DNA of 48,130 nucleotides, from NCBI GenBank assembly GCA_002480525.1, contig DLCH01000076.1, positions 37,996 to 86,125 of the forward strand, given 5' to 3'. The translations under genes and the position numbers were made by a program. Positions 36,341-44,679 of this stretch are shown here, in pieces (within the stretch, counting starts at the first letter, position 1; each line of letters starts with the position of its first letter). This DNA comes from Gammaproteobacteria bacterium UBA7803. Its GTDB lineage: Bacteria > Pseudomonadota > Gammaproteobacteria > Pseudomonadales > Azotimanducaceae. The notes below the pieces were generated by a model that was given only the letters and a program-made list of their open reading frames with translations, made no database searches and was not told the DNA's origin.

Positions 36341-37360
36341 TCAATCCTGTCCCAGCCCGGGAAGCGGTTCAATACCGCAATGGCGGAACAGCCGCTGCCA
36401 GGCCCGGGCGTGGTCGACGATGGCGGCCCGGGTGCGGCGCCACTCGCTGTCCACCCGGTCCGGCGCCAGCACGTCCCGGTACCAGGCGTCGAAGGCCGGC
36501 GGCGACACCGCCGCGAGACGCCCGCGGAGCCGGTGCATGGCATCGATCCAGGCCTCCTGACGGCGCATGCGTCCGGCCATCTCCGGCTGAATGCGCTCGA
36601 CGTAGTACTTCATGAACACGTTCGCCAGGATGCGGCTGTCCGGCGTCGGCTGTCCGTTCAGGCAGATGCCCGGCAGGGCCCCCTCCAGCAGAGCCGATGC
36701 CGCTGACAGGGTTCGGCGCCAGCCGGCCCACTCGCGCCGCGCGCCGCCCACCCAGCCGCCTTCGCGCAGGCGCCCGAGCGTGTTCTCGAACGCGCTCAGA
36801 TCCAGGTCGCCGCTCAGCGCCGCGCCGTAGGCGTCGTTGAGCCGGCGCAGCAGGTCGGCGAAGTCGCCGGTCGGATGGCCGGCGCCGCCCAGCGCGGCGT
36901 GCAGCTCCTCCGCGGCGAACGTGGCGTTCCAGAACAGCGCCGGCAGCGCGCCGCGCTTCTGCCGGGCGACGTCGGCCAGCCAGTCCGGCGCGTCCGGGCC
37001 GCAGCGCGCCGCGGCGGCCAGCCACGCGGTCTCGTAACCGAGCCGCTGACTCGCGGTCTGGACGCGGCCCAGCGGGCTGTTGCGGAAGCCCGCCAGGTCG
37101 CCCATGTCGCAGCCGTGCAGATCGAAGAACTCACCGACGTCGATGGAGATTTCCGGCACCGCCACGCGCAGGTCGCGGCGCGCCGGATAAGGCTGGAGCG
37201 GCGCGGGCTCCGCCTCGCGGGTCTCCGACCCGGTGACCCGCGCCACCCGCTCGAGATAATCGGCCAGTACCGCGTCGGGGCCCGCCGGGGCGCAGCCGGC
37301 GAGCCAGAGGATCAGCAGCCAGCAGGCTCGGCGGGCCGGTCGCTCAATCCAGCCACTCAC
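36341..37360 (-). CDS. DUF3080 family lipoprotein
   Basis: A 339-residue protein with a lipoprotein signal (LLILWLAGC, Cys about residue 23) followed by a helical domain. The order of segments (YLERVARV, DVGEFFDLHGCDMGDLAGFRN, then NSPLGRVQTASQRLGYE, then IQPEMAGRMRRQEAWIDAM) fits the DUF3080 family found in Gammaproteobacteria. The function is unknown; it is predicted to be on the outer membrane inner leaflet. The GTG start overlaps the DUF503 gene by 17 bases and has no clear Shine-Dalgarno, so translation may depend on the preceding gene. Confidence 0.75.
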   Translation of the reverse strand: MSGWIERPARRACWLLILWLAGCAPAGPDAVLADYLERVARVTGSETREAEPAPLQPYPARRDLRVAVPEISIDVGEFFDLHGCDMGDLAGFRNSPLGRVQTASQRLGYETAWLAAAARCGPDAPDWLADVARQKRGALPALFWNATFAAEELHAALGGAGHPTGDFADLLRRLNDAYGAALSGDLDLSAFENTLGRLREGGWVGGARREWAGWRRTLSAASALLEGALPGICLNGQPTPDSRILANVFMKYYVERIQPEMAGRMRRQEAWIDAMHRLRGRLAAVSPPAFDAWYRDVLAPDRVDSEWRRTRAAIVDHARAWQRLFRHCGIEPLPGLGQD

Positions 37361-37628
37361 GGCGGACGTCGACCAACTCCGCGTCGACGGAGCCCTGCAG
37401 GTTGCGTTCGATGTCGGTGAGCGCCCGGTCCACCACGTCGCGGCTCGCGGCAGCGGCGACGAAGGTCCACTGGGCCCGCTGCAGCAGGTCCTGATGGTCG
37501 CTCTCGCAGACGGCCACGTTGTGGGCCCGGCCGTAGCGCTCGCGGATGCCGTTCAGCCGCTGGCGCTTTTCCTTCAGGGAGCGGCAGCCGGAGACGTAGA
37601 AGTCGACGGTCAGTACGCCGATGCTCAC
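37344..37628 (-). CDS. DUF503 (YlxP-like) protein
   Basis: A 94-residue protein with the DUF503 pattern: VSIGVLTVDFYVSGCRSLKEKR at the start, the conserved CESDHQDLLQRA block in the middle and the helix DRALTDIERNLQ before the end. Its homologue in Bacillus (YlxP) has been linked to ribosome maturation; the role here is inferred from that. The GTG start overlaps the preceding GNAT stop as GTGA, so translation is coupled. Confidence 0.8.
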   Translation of the reverse strand: MSIGVLTVDFYVSGCRSLKEKRQRLNGIRERYGRAHNVAVCESDHQDLLQRAQWTFVAAAASRDVVDRALTDIERNLQGSVDAELVDVRREWLD

Positions 37629-38149
37629 CCGGCGTCCGCGAGTTCCGATGGGGAGATGCTGTAGAACACGGTATCGAGCCCTTTGTACTGCCGGCGCTCC
37701 TGGAACACCATGCCGAGACGCTGCATGACCCGCACCGAGCGCTGATTCGGCGTGTCCGTGGCGCCCAGGATACGCGCCAGGCCGCACTGGTCGAAACCGT
37801 GCCGGAGCACCGCGCGCGCAGCCTCCGAGACGAGCCCTTCGCCCCAGTGTTTAGGCAGGATACCGTACAGAAGCTCGATCTCTTCACCGCCGTCCATGTG
37901 CCGCAGCCCGCAGAATCCCACCAGCTCGCCCGGCGCCTCGGCCAGTTCCACGGCGAACAGCCCCGCGCCGATCTCGGCGAAGCAGCGCTCGCTGGCCTCG
38001 ATGATCTCGACTACCGTCTCCCGGGAAATGATTTCGTTGTCCCACAGGTACTTACGTACGGCGGGATCGGTCCAGAAAGCGTGCAGCGCATCTGTGTCGG
38101 AGGCAGCGATGGGCCGCAGGATCAACCTGTCGGTGCGAATCGTCGACAT
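37625..38149 (-). CDS. GNAT family N-acetyltransferase (RimJ/RimL-like)
   Basis: A 174-residue acetyltransferase. TDRLILRPIAASDTDALHAFW is the usual start of the RimJ/RimL-type GNAT group. LVGFCGLRHMDGGEEIELLYGILPKHWGEGLVSEAARAVL holds the acetyl-CoA binding motif A (the Q/R-x-x-G-x-G/A equivalent is HWGEGLVSEA). The ending NQRSVRVMQRLGMVFQERR is typical. Its ATG has an excellent GAGGGGGAAGAG site and begins the operon that runs to GDPD. The acceptor is unknown. Confidence 0.85.
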   Translation of the reverse strand: MSTIRTDRLILRPIAASDTDALHAFWTDPAVRKYLWDNEIISRETVVEIIEASERCFAEIGAGLFAVELAEAPGELVGFCGLRHMDGGEEIELLYGILPKHWGEGLVSEAARAVLRHGFDQCGLARILGATDTPNQRSVRVMQRLGMVFQERRQYKGLDTVFYSISPSELADAG

Positions 38150-38273
38150 GCTCTTCCCCCTCGCCCGATCGAGTTTGCCACAGGCCGGGGCATAAGCGAA
38201 CATCGAAGGCTTGCGCCCGCCGCCGGCCTGCCGCCGCAGCCGGGCGCCATCGAGCACACCGGGGAGAGCACGC

Positions 38274-39170
38274 ATGCGATTCAGCTTCTGGCCGACGCCG
38301 AGTCAGCCCTACGAGGACGTCCTGGAACTCGCGCGCCACGTGGAGCGCACGGGCTGGGACGGCATCTGGTACGCCGACCACTTCATGCCCAACGCCGAGG
38401 ACACCAGCGCCCCCTGGCCCGAGGCCTGGGTCACCCTGTCCGCGCTGGGCGCCCAGGTGCCGCGGCTGCGGATCGGCACCCTGGTCGCGGGCAACACCTA
38501 CCGCCACCCGGCGGTGCTGGCCAAGATGGCGGCGACCCTGGACCACATCAGCGGCGGCCGCGTGGTGCTCGGCCTGGGCAGCGGCTGGCAGGAGAACGAG
38601 CACCAGCAGTACGGTATTCCCTTCTACACCGTCGCCGAGCGCCTGAAGCGGCTCGACGAAGCGTGCCAGGTGATCAAGCTGCTCTACCGGGAAACCTCGG
38701 CGGACTTCGACGGCGCCTACTACCAGCTGCGCGGCGCCACCCTGGAACCGAAACCGGTGCAGGACCCGCTGCCCCTGCTGATCGGCGGCGGCGGCGAGAA
38801 AGTCACCCTGAAGATCACCGCGAAGTACGCCGACGAGTGGAACGTCTGGGGCGACCCGGACATCCTCGAGCACAAGATGGCGATTCTCGACCGCCACTGC
38901 GAGGACCTCGGCCGCGACCCGAAGTCCATCAAGCGAACCGCCGTGGCGCTGCTGTTCCTCAGCGAAGACCAGAACTACCTGAAGAAGATGCGGGAATCGG
39001 CGATCGCCATGCCGCACCTGATCGGCACCGCCGCGGAGATCCGCGACCAGGTGGCCCGCTTCGAGTCCCTCGGCGTGGACGAGCTGATCGTCCCGGACTT
39101 CACCCTGGGCGGCATGGCGCAGAAGATCGCCACCCTGGATCACTTCATCACCGACGTCGCCGGCCGCTGA
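38274..39170 (+). CDS. Luciferase-like (LLM) flavin oxidoreductase
   Basis: A 298-residue TIM-barrel monooxygenase-like protein, resembling the F420-dependent LLM group. Features are RFSFWPTPSQPYEDVLELARHVE, GWDGIWYADHFMPN, LRIGTLVAGNTYRHPAVLAKMAATLDHISGGR and GLGSGWQENEHQQYG. A C-terminal PLLIGGGGEKVTLKITAKYADEWN forms the cofactor phosphate site. The organism may use FMN or F420; I see no F420 biosynthesis gene in the window. The ATG at 38274 follows GGGGAGAG. It is 10 bases from the NUDIX gene, so the two are probably co-transcribed. Confidence 0.88.
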   Translation: MRFSFWPTPSQPYEDVLELARHVERTGWDGIWYADHFMPNAEDTSAPWPEAWVTLSALGAQVPRLRIGTLVAGNTYRHPAVLAKMAATLDHISGGRVVLGLGSGWQENEHQQYGIPFYTVAERLKRLDEACQVIKLLYRETSADFDGAYYQLRGATLEPKPVQDPLPLLIGGGGEKVTLKITAKYADEWNVWGDPDILEHKMAILDRHCEDLGRDPKSIKRTAVALLFLSEDQNYLKKMRESAIAMPHLIGTAAEIRDQVARFESLGVDELIVPDFTLGGMAQKIATLDHFITDVAGR

Positions 39171-39180
39171 GGAGCCCACC

Positions 39181-39999
39181 ATGGCAGATCAATCGAAAGC
39201 GTCCGGCAGCGACCGGCAACCCGCGAAGCCGGTCCCCTCGGCCACCATCATGATGCTGCGCGACGGACCGGAGGGCCTGGAGGTGTTCATGGTGGTGCGC
39301 CACCACCAGATCGACTTCGCCTCCGGCGCCCTGGTGTTTCCCGGCGGCAAGGCCGACCCCCAGGATTTCGACGAAGCCCTCGCCGGCCACATCGACGGCT
39401 GCCCCGCGGACGCGGACATGCGCGCCATACAGGTGTCCGCCATCCGCGAAGCGTTCGAGGAATGCGGCATCCTGCTGGCCCGTGAAGCCGGCGCGGCAGG
39501 CCTGGTGAGCGGCGAGCGGCTGGCGACCCTGGAGCCCTACCGGACGACGCTGCACGACGGTTCTGTGACCATGCGCGAGTTCCTGGAGAAGGAAGACCTG
39601 ACGCTGGCCTGCTCGGAGCTGGTCCACTTCGCGCACTGGGTGACGCCGTCGATGATGCCGAAGCGCTTCGACACCCACTTCTTCCTGGCGGCGGCGCCCG
39701 CCGATCACCTCGCCGTGCACGACGGCCACGAGTCCGTCGACTCGGTGTGGATCCGCCCCGCCGACGTGCTCGAGCAGGCCGCCGGCGGGGAACGCACGGT
39801 GATCTTCCCGACCCTGCGCAACGTGGAGAAACTGGCGACCTTCGACAGCGTCGCCGAGGCCATGAAGGCCACCGCCGCGAGCAGCGTCGTGCGGGTGGAG
39901 CCCTGGACCGAGCGCCGCGACGACGGCACCTGGCTGTGCATTCCCACCGAGGCGGGCTACGCCGTGTGCGAGGAGCTGATGCCCGAACGGGCCGGTTGA
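39181..39999 (+). CDS. NUDIX hydrolase
   Basis: A 272-residue NUDIX protein. The Nudix box is spread as GGKADPQDFDEA, a long insert, then the helix REAFEECGILL (REx2EExGI). This extended form resembles the NUDT19/7 class that hydrolyses CoA-type or other nucleoside diphosphate derivatives. Segments SATIMMLRDGPEGLEVFMVVRHH and ASGALVFPGGKAD precede it. It is downstream of the LLM oxidoreductase; hydrolysis of a damaged flavin or CoA product is possible but speculative. Confidence 0.85.
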   Translation: MADQSKASGSDRQPAKPVPSATIMMLRDGPEGLEVFMVVRHHQIDFASGALVFPGGKADPQDFDEALAGHIDGCPADADMRAIQVSAIREAFEECGILLAREAGAAGLVSGERLATLEPYRTTLHDGSVTMREFLEKEDLTLACSELVHFAHWVTPSMMPKRFDTHFFLAAAPADHLAVHDGHESVDSVWIRPADVLEQAAGGERTVIFPTLRNVEKLATFDSVAEAMKATAASSVVRVEPWTERRDDGTWLCIPTEAGYAVCEELMPERAG

Positions 40000-40034
40000 C
40001 CCTAGCGGCCGTCCCCCGACGGGCGCCCCCTACC

Positions 40035-40061
40035 CTGTGGGAGCGCTCTCCAGAGCGCGAT
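40035..40061 (-). repeat. REP-like palindrome, copy 1 (inverted)
   Basis: The strand-flipped copy of a roughly 27-base unit with palindromic core GCGCTCTCCAGAGCGC. It is opposite in orientation to copies 2 and 3. Confidence 0.85.
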
Positions 40062-40104
40062 GGGTCGGGCCTGTTCCGGCCGGAGCCGTGCGAACCACGG
40101 AGCA

Positions 40105-40132
40105 GATCGCGCTCTGGAGAGCGCTCCCACAG
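40105..40132 (+). repeat. REP-like palindrome, copy 2
   Basis: GATCGCGCTCTGGAGAGCGC followed by TCCCACAG. It is the same unit as copy 1 in inverted orientation; the pair could form a larger hairpin between the NUDIX gene and the small minus-strand gene. Confidence 0.85.
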
Positions 40133-40141
40133 CTCAGGGGG

Positions 40142-40170
40142 GATCGCGCTCTGGAGAGCGCTCCTACAAA
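40142..40170 (+). repeat. REP-like palindrome, copy 3
   Basis: The same unit again, 37 bases from copy 2, with one base changed in the tail (TCCTACAA). Direct repetition next to an inverted copy is the pattern of REP clusters. Confidence 0.85.
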
Positions 40171-40183
40171 GAGGGTCGGGGAC

Positions 40184-40414
40184 TCACCCCAGCGGCATCT
40201 CGTCGCCCAGGCCGTCGAGCAGCTCGGCCACGGTGAGCAGCATCGACTCGTAGTAGCTGCAGGTTTCCCGGCGGCGCGCCTCGTCCTGGAACGGATTCAG
40301 GGGATCGTGCACGCGCAGGCGGCGGAGCTGCTCGAGGAGCTGGTCCCGGAGTTGGCGCGCATGGTAGATCTCGAGCAGGTCCACCAGACCCTGATCGTTG
40401 TGAGGCTGAGACAT
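40184..40414 (-). CDS. Small hypothetical helical protein
   Basis: A 76-residue protein starting at MSQPHNDQGLVDLLEIYHAR. It is almost entirely helical (LRDQLLEQLRRLRVHDPLN, then YYESMLLTVAELLDGLGDE). A longer frame from 40495 exists but runs through an AT-rich likely promoter region, so I prefer the ATG at 40414. No family recognised. The neighbouring REP units mark its 3' end. Confidence 0.55.
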   Translation of the reverse strand: MSQPHNDQGLVDLLEIYHARQLRDQLLEQLRRLRVHDPLNPFQDEARRRETCSYYESMLLTVAELLDGLGDEMPLG

Positions 40415-40542
40415 CCGTAGATCCCGCAAGGCTTTGGTTAAATCTAGAACCCCTCCCCAGACCTCGCCAGGGCATCCCTCCAGCTTGCGGATCAATTCTC
40501 AAACTCGTAGTTTCGTCCATCACTCAAGAGGGGATACCCAGC

Positions 40543-41355
40543 ATGGCCACGGCAGCAGAAGACCTGAAAACCGACGAAGTGCTCTACGACGTGACCGGCC
40601 ACGTCGCCACCATCACCATCAACCGCCCGGACCAGCAGAACACCATCTCGGGTCCCATGCTCGATGCCCTGACCAAACGGCTGCTGCAGGCCAACGAGGA
40701 CCCGGAGATCCGCGCCATCGTGCTGACCGGCAGCGGCCGGTTCTTCTGCGCCGGCCTCGATCTGCGCGGCGGCGGCATCGCCTCGGGGCTGTCCAGCCAG
40801 CGCTCCTCGCCGGCGAGCCTGGACCTGCGCAACACGCCGCCGACGGTGCTGCACAGCCTGGACACGCCCACCATCTGCGCCCTCAACGGCTCCGCAGCCG
40901 GCTACGGCATGGATCTGGCTTTAGGGTGCGATATCCGTATCATGGCCGACGCCGCGAAGCTGGCGGCTGCCTTCACCGCCCGTGGGGTGGTGCCGGAGTC
41001 CGGGGGTACCTGGATTCTGCCCCGACTGCTGGGCTGGTCGAAGGCGGCCGAGATCATCTTCACCGGCAGGACCCTGCCCGCCGACGAGTGCGAGAAGCTG
41101 GGACTCGTGTCCCACGTCGTACCCGCCGAGGAAACCCTCTCCACCGCCCAGGCGCTGGCCGAGGAGATCTCCGGCAATGCGCCGATGGCGGTGCAGGCAT
41201 CCAAACGGATGATGCGCATGGGCATGAACGAGACCTTCGACGACCACGTGCACCACGTGTTCCTGCAGCTCCTCCCGCTGTTCCAGTCGGAGGATTTCAA
41301 GGAAGGCATGGCTTCGTTCATGGAAAAGCGCAAAGCAGAGTTCAAGGGGCGGTAG
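40543..41355 (+). CDS. Enoyl-CoA hydratase/isomerase (crotonase) family protein
   Basis: A 270-residue crotonase-fold enzyme. VLYDVTGHVATITINRPDQQN is the common start, SGRFFCAGLDLRGGG holds the oxyanion-hole region, and ALNGSAAGYGMDLALGCDIRIM the second oxyanion residue. GVVPESGGTWILPRLLG carries a catalytic Glu, while the other usual Glu position is occupied by AGYG, so isomerase or hydratase activity is open. GNAPMAVQASKRMM and the C-terminal EDFKEGMASFMEKRK complete the fold. The RBS is AGAGGGG. It is probably monocistronic, acting on an acyl-CoA. Confidence 0.88.
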   Translation: MATAAEDLKTDEVLYDVTGHVATITINRPDQQNTISGPMLDALTKRLLQANEDPEIRAIVLTGSGRFFCAGLDLRGGGIASGLSSQRSSPASLDLRNTPPTVLHSLDTPTICALNGSAAGYGMDLALGCDIRIMADAAKLAAAFTARGVVPESGGTWILPRLLGWSKAAEIIFTGRTLPADECEKLGLVSHVVPAEETLSTAQALAEEISGNAPMAVQASKRMMRMGMNETFDDHVHHVFLQLLPLFQSEDFKEGMASFMEKRKAEFKGR

Positions 41356-41446
41356 GCCGTGCACTGCACCGCAGTTCGCGGGACCTTGGGGGCCGGGGGG
41401 CCTCGACAAGAAACGTTCGAAAAGCGTTGACGCTAAGGAGCCACGA

Positions 41447-42643
41447 ATGCGCCCGATCACCCTGTTCACCTGTCTCGCGCTCGCGCTGACAGGTCTCGCG
41501 CCGGCCCACGCGGCCGGCCCCGATAAAGGTCAGTTCACCTTCTCGCTGCTCGGCGGCGCCTATGAGGAGCCGGACGATCTCGACCTGCGCCGCGGCGACG
41601 AGAACGTCGGCGGCGCCATCGGCTGGGCCCCGACGGACAACTGGTCCGTCGAGGCCATGTTCTTCGACCTCGAGCCCGGCGTCGAAGTCGGCGGCGTGCG
41701 CGGCGACGGCGACATGGAGTACTGGTCGCTGAACCTGATCAGCAAGATCCACGACGGCGAGAACTGGGCCCCCTACGTGGTGGTCGGCGGCGGCCGAGCC
41801 GACTACGAGTACGACGGGCTGCGCAGCGACCGTCAGGACACGCTGTGGCACGGCGGGGTCGGCTTCTTCGGCCATCTCACCGACCGGCTGCAGTTCCGGG
41901 CCGACGTGCGCGGCGTGTTCCACTACCGCGCCGACAGCGTCTCGCCCATGGCGACCGCCGGCCTGACGCTGCTGCTCGGCGGCGCGCCCAAGCCTCCGCC
42001 GGCCCCGGCCGACAGTGACGGCGACGGCGTGCCGGACACCTCGGACGCCTGCCCCGGCACGCCGGCCGGCACGGCGGTGGATGCCCGCGGCTGCCCCCGT
42101 GACAGCGACGGCGACGGCGTCGTCGACGCCGACGACGCCTGCCCCGGCACGCCCCGCGGCGTCAGCGTCGACACCCGTGGCTGCCCGCTGGACAGCGACG
42201 GCGACGGCGTGCCCGACTCCCGCGACGAGTGCCCCGGCACGCCGGCAGGCGCCCGGGTCGACGCGCGCGGCTGCGAGGAAGCGCTGGAGGAACAGGTGTC
42301 CTTCAACCTGACGGTGCAGTTCGCCACCAACTCCGCGGAGATCACCGGCGCCGGCATGCAGGAGATGTTCGCCCTGCTCCGGTTCCTGCGGGAGTATCCC
42401 TCCGCTGACGCGGTGATCGAGGGCCACACGGACAACACCGGCGCCGACGCCTACAACCAGAACCTGTCGGAGCGCCGTGCCGAGGCCGTGGTTCAGGCCC
42501 TGGTGAACTCGGGCATCGATCGCGACCGCCTGACCGCCCGCGGCTACGGTGAGTCCCGGCCGGTGGCCAGCAACGACACCGCCGAAGGGCGGGCTCAGAA
42601 CCGCCGGGTGACGGTGGTGGTCTCGGGTACCACCACCCGCTGA
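41447..42643 (+). CDS. OmpA-family outer membrane protein with calcium-type repeats
   Basis: A 398-residue protein starting with a signal peptide (ending near AHA-AGPD). A beta-barrel-like N-terminal half (residues about 25-180, e.g. WSVEAMFFDLEPGVEVGG) is followed by a linker of three 30-residue DSDGDGV repeats (about 189-278), as in thrombospondin type-3 calcium sites, each ending in a Cys pair (CPGTP ... GCP). The C-terminal OmpA domain (FATNSAEI, VIEGHTDNTG, NLSERRAEAVV) has the conserved Asp and Arg that bind diaminopimelate in peptidoglycan. It links the outer membrane to the cell wall. The RBS is AAGGAG. Confidence 0.9.
   Translation: MRPITLFTCLALALTGLAPAHAAGPDKGQFTFSLLGGAYEEPDDLDLRRGDENVGGAIGWAPTDNWSVEAMFFDLEPGVEVGGVRGDGDMEYWSLNLISKIHDGENWAPYVVVGGGRADYEYDGLRSDRQDTLWHGGVGFFGHLTDRLQFRADVRGVFHYRADSVSPMATAGLTLLLGGAPKPPPAPADSDGDGVPDTSDACPGTPAGTAVDARGCPRDSDGDGVVDADDACPGTPRGVSVDTRGCPLDSDGDGVPDSRDECPGTPAGARVDARGCEEALEEQVSFNLTVQFATNSAEITGAGMQEMFALLRFLREYPSADAVIEGHTDNTGADAYNQNLSERRAEAVVQALVNSGIDRDRLTARGYGESRPVASNDTAEGRAQNRRVTVVVSGTTTR
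42011..42280 (+). repeat. Three 90-bp in-frame repeats within the OmpA-like gene
   Basis: Units begin at 42011, 42101 and 42191 with GACAGYGACGGCGACGGCGT. Each encodes one 30-residue DSDGDGV block. The exact 90-base period suggests duplication by slippage or recombination, so the copy number may vary among strains. Confidence 0.85.
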
Positions 42644-42650
42644 CCGGACC

Positions 42651-42683
42651 GGGTCGCGGCGCACGCGATGAGCGCCGCGACCC
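42651..42683. terminator. Bidirectional hairpin between convergent genes
   Basis: A 12-bp stem (GGGTCGCGGCGC with GCGCCGCGACCC) around a 9-base loop, between the OmpA-like stop (42643) and the minus-strand membrane protein stop (42693). The downstream side is TCTCCTG, a weak T run. Confidence 0.65.
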
Positions 42684-42692
42684 TCTCCTGCC

Positions 42693-43406
42693 CTACTTCG
42701 CCGGCGCGGGCCTGTGCTCGCGCCGGTGCAGCCATACGTCCAGCCCCAGCTTCAGCGCCACGAGCAGCAGCAGCAGCAGCGGCCACGGCGAGCCCAGCGC
42801 CGCCACGCCGAAGCCGCCGGCGATGATGGCGATGTGCAGCACCACGATGCGCTTGTACGGCGCCGTCATCAGATCCCGAACGCTGCTGTCGCGGAACTCG
42901 CCGCCGCGGAAGTAGTTGAGCACCAGCGACACGCCATGGCTCACGGCCAGGGCGGCGAACGCGAACAGCCATTCCGGCGGCGCGATGGCGATGGTCTGCC
43001 GGACCACGTCCACGAGAAGCTGAACGAACACCAGCCACAGCGGCCAGGGATCCTCCTCGAGGATCTGCAGGTCGTCCATTCCCACCGCCAGTGACAGCAC
43101 GAAGATGCCGTGCACGGCGCAGAAGCCGCCGTAGTGAACGAGGAAGAACGCGCCGGAGAACAGGCCGCCCACGGGTGACGCCACGAGCATCTTCACCAGC
43201 GTATAGGCGCCGATGACGAGATTCTCGGACCAGTAGAGCACCACCAATGAGCCGACGTCCCAGTCCCAGGCGAGCACGCCGACGATGGGCAGCAGGTTGC
43301 TGGCGACCAGCGCCGCGAGGCTGATCGCCCGTCGGGCCTCCAGGTCGCCGAGGCGATCCAACGGTGCCGGGCTCGCCGTCCGGCCCGGCGACTCGCGGCT
43401 GGTCAT
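42693..43406 (-). CDS. Multi-spanning membrane protein, DUF6498-like
   Basis: A 237-residue protein with about six membrane helices (residues 27-47, 50-70, 80-100, 121-140, 150-165, 195-222). LYWSENLVIGAYTLVKML, FFLVHYGGFCAVHGIF and LNYFRGGEFRDSS are conserved-looking segments of the DUF6498 family. The function is unknown. Its start is six bases after the stop of the preceding PEGA/TPR-like gene, so the two form an operon. Confidence 0.8.
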   Translation of the reverse strand: MTSRESPGRTASPAPLDRLGDLEARRAISLAALVASNLLPIVGVLAWDWDVGSLVVLYWSENLVIGAYTLVKMLVASPVGGLFSGAFFLVHYGGFCAVHGIFVLSLAVGMDDLQILEEDPWPLWLVFVQLLVDVVRQTIAIAPPEWLFAFAALAVSHGVSLVLNYFRGGEFRDSSVRDLMTAPYKRIVVLHIAIIAGGFGVAALGSPWPLLLLLLVALKLGLDVWLHRREHRPAPAK

Positions 43407-43412
43407 CCGGCG

Positions 43413-44567
43413 TCAGCGCACGGCGAGGCCGGAACACACCCGGCGGAACTCGCGATCGCCGCGGATGCGCTCGAGCTGCCAGCCCTCGAAGGCCGCCGGC
43501 GCCTGATACTCGCGCCGGGCGGAAGCGAGATCGCCCCGGGCGCAGTGGGTCTTGATCAGGTTCAGCCGCGCGAGCCACGCGCCGTCGTCCAGCGCCAGCG
43601 CCCGTTCGAGTGACGCCGCCGCCGCCGCGTAGTCGCCGCTGCGGAACTCGGCGTAACCCTTGTAGTTCCACGTATCCGGATCGTCGCCGTCGATGGCCAG
43701 CGCCTGCACGTACATGCGGCGCGCCGCGTCGAAATCCTTGTTCCAGCGGTAGCGCTTGCCGACCAGCTTTACTTCCTCGTTGACCTGCCGGACCGCTTCC
43801 GCTTGTGCCGGCGGCATCAGGAGCTGAACGCCCAGCGGCAATCCGGAGGTCGGCACGGTGAGATCGTAGATCTGCAGGCCGGGCACCAGCTCGAGGCGCG
43901 TGACGATGCGCCGATGGCCAGGAGCCGACGCGTGAATCACGTAGCTGCCCGGACTGAGGTCGAGACGCAGGTCGGCCTCGCTCTGGGCCAGGTCGAGCAG
44001 CGGCCGCGCGGCGTCCGGCACCGCCACCTGCACCTGGATCTTGCCGGCGATCGCACCGCCCGATTCGTCGCGCAGCCGCAGGATCGCCTCGGACCGGGGA
44101 TGCTCGTCCTCCTCGTCGTCCGCATCGGCGGACGGGACCGAGGGCGTGGCCGCATGGGCCGTCGGAATGAGCCAGCCGTCGAAGGGCGACAGCGCCACCT
44201 CGGGCGCGCCCGGCGTCGCCACGCTGTCGCTCGGCGACGCCACCGACAGCAGCGCCAGCACCGAGAACCCGCGGGCGAAGGCGTCCACGCGGGTGCGCGG
44301 CTCGTGGATCCACGCCACCAGAATGCCGACCACGATGACGAACACCAGCGCCATCAGCGCGGCCTCGACGCCGGTCTCGCCGACTAGGCGCTCGAGCACG
44401 CCGCCGAGCCGGACGACGGCGCCGTTGTGGGTCTGATTGAGCAGATCGCCGATCGCCAGCAGCAGCGCGCCGATGCCGCTGGCGGCGTAGGCTTCGTAGC
44501 GACCGATGGGCACGGAATCGGGCAACAGCGGGGCGCCGACGCCCCCGGAATCGTTGTTGTCAGCCAT
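43413..44567 (-). CDS. Membrane protein with PEGA-like and TPR domains
   Basis: A 384-residue protein. Helices at about 30-45, 75-95 and 105-120 precede a disordered acidic linker (DADDEEDEHPRSE). Next is a PEGA-like beta sandwich (ILRLRDESGGAIAGKIQVQ to YVIHASAPGHRRIVTRLEL) and a C-terminal TPR pair (DPDTWNYKGYAEFRSGDYAAA, LARLNLIKTHCARGDLASA). The architecture suggests a scaffold or envelope sensor. The ATG at 44567 has AGGGAGG before it. Operon with the DUF6498-like gene. Confidence 0.75.
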   Translation of the reverse strand: MADNNDSGGVGAPLLPDSVPIGRYEAYAASGIGALLLAIGDLLNQTHNGAVVRLGGVLERLVGETGVEAALMALVFVIVVGILVAWIHEPRTRVDAFARGFSVLALLSVASPSDSVATPGAPEVALSPFDGWLIPTAHAATPSVPSADADDEEDEHPRSEAILRLRDESGGAIAGKIQVQVAVPDAARPLLDLAQSEADLRLDLSPGSYVIHASAPGHRRIVTRLELVPGLQIYDLTVPTSGLPLGVQLLMPPAQAEAVRQVNEEVKLVGKRYRWNKDFDAARRMYVQALAIDGDDPDTWNYKGYAEFRSGDYAAAAASLERALALDDGAWLARLNLIKTHCARGDLASARREYQAPAAFEGWQLERIRGDREFRRVCSGLAVR

Positions 44568-44679
44568 GACGGGCCTCCCTGCCTGCTTGGCCAGCGCCGG
44601 CGTGACCGCCGGGTTTTCGTTCAGTCTAGTGCAGCACCACCACAGCGCATCATACGCCCAGGGCAGGGGCGCCGAGCCA

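Noticed and set aside
40035..40170. A CRISPR array suggested by repeated palindromic units
   Set aside because: Only three units, in mixed orientation, with unequal spacing and no cas genes. They fit REP elements.
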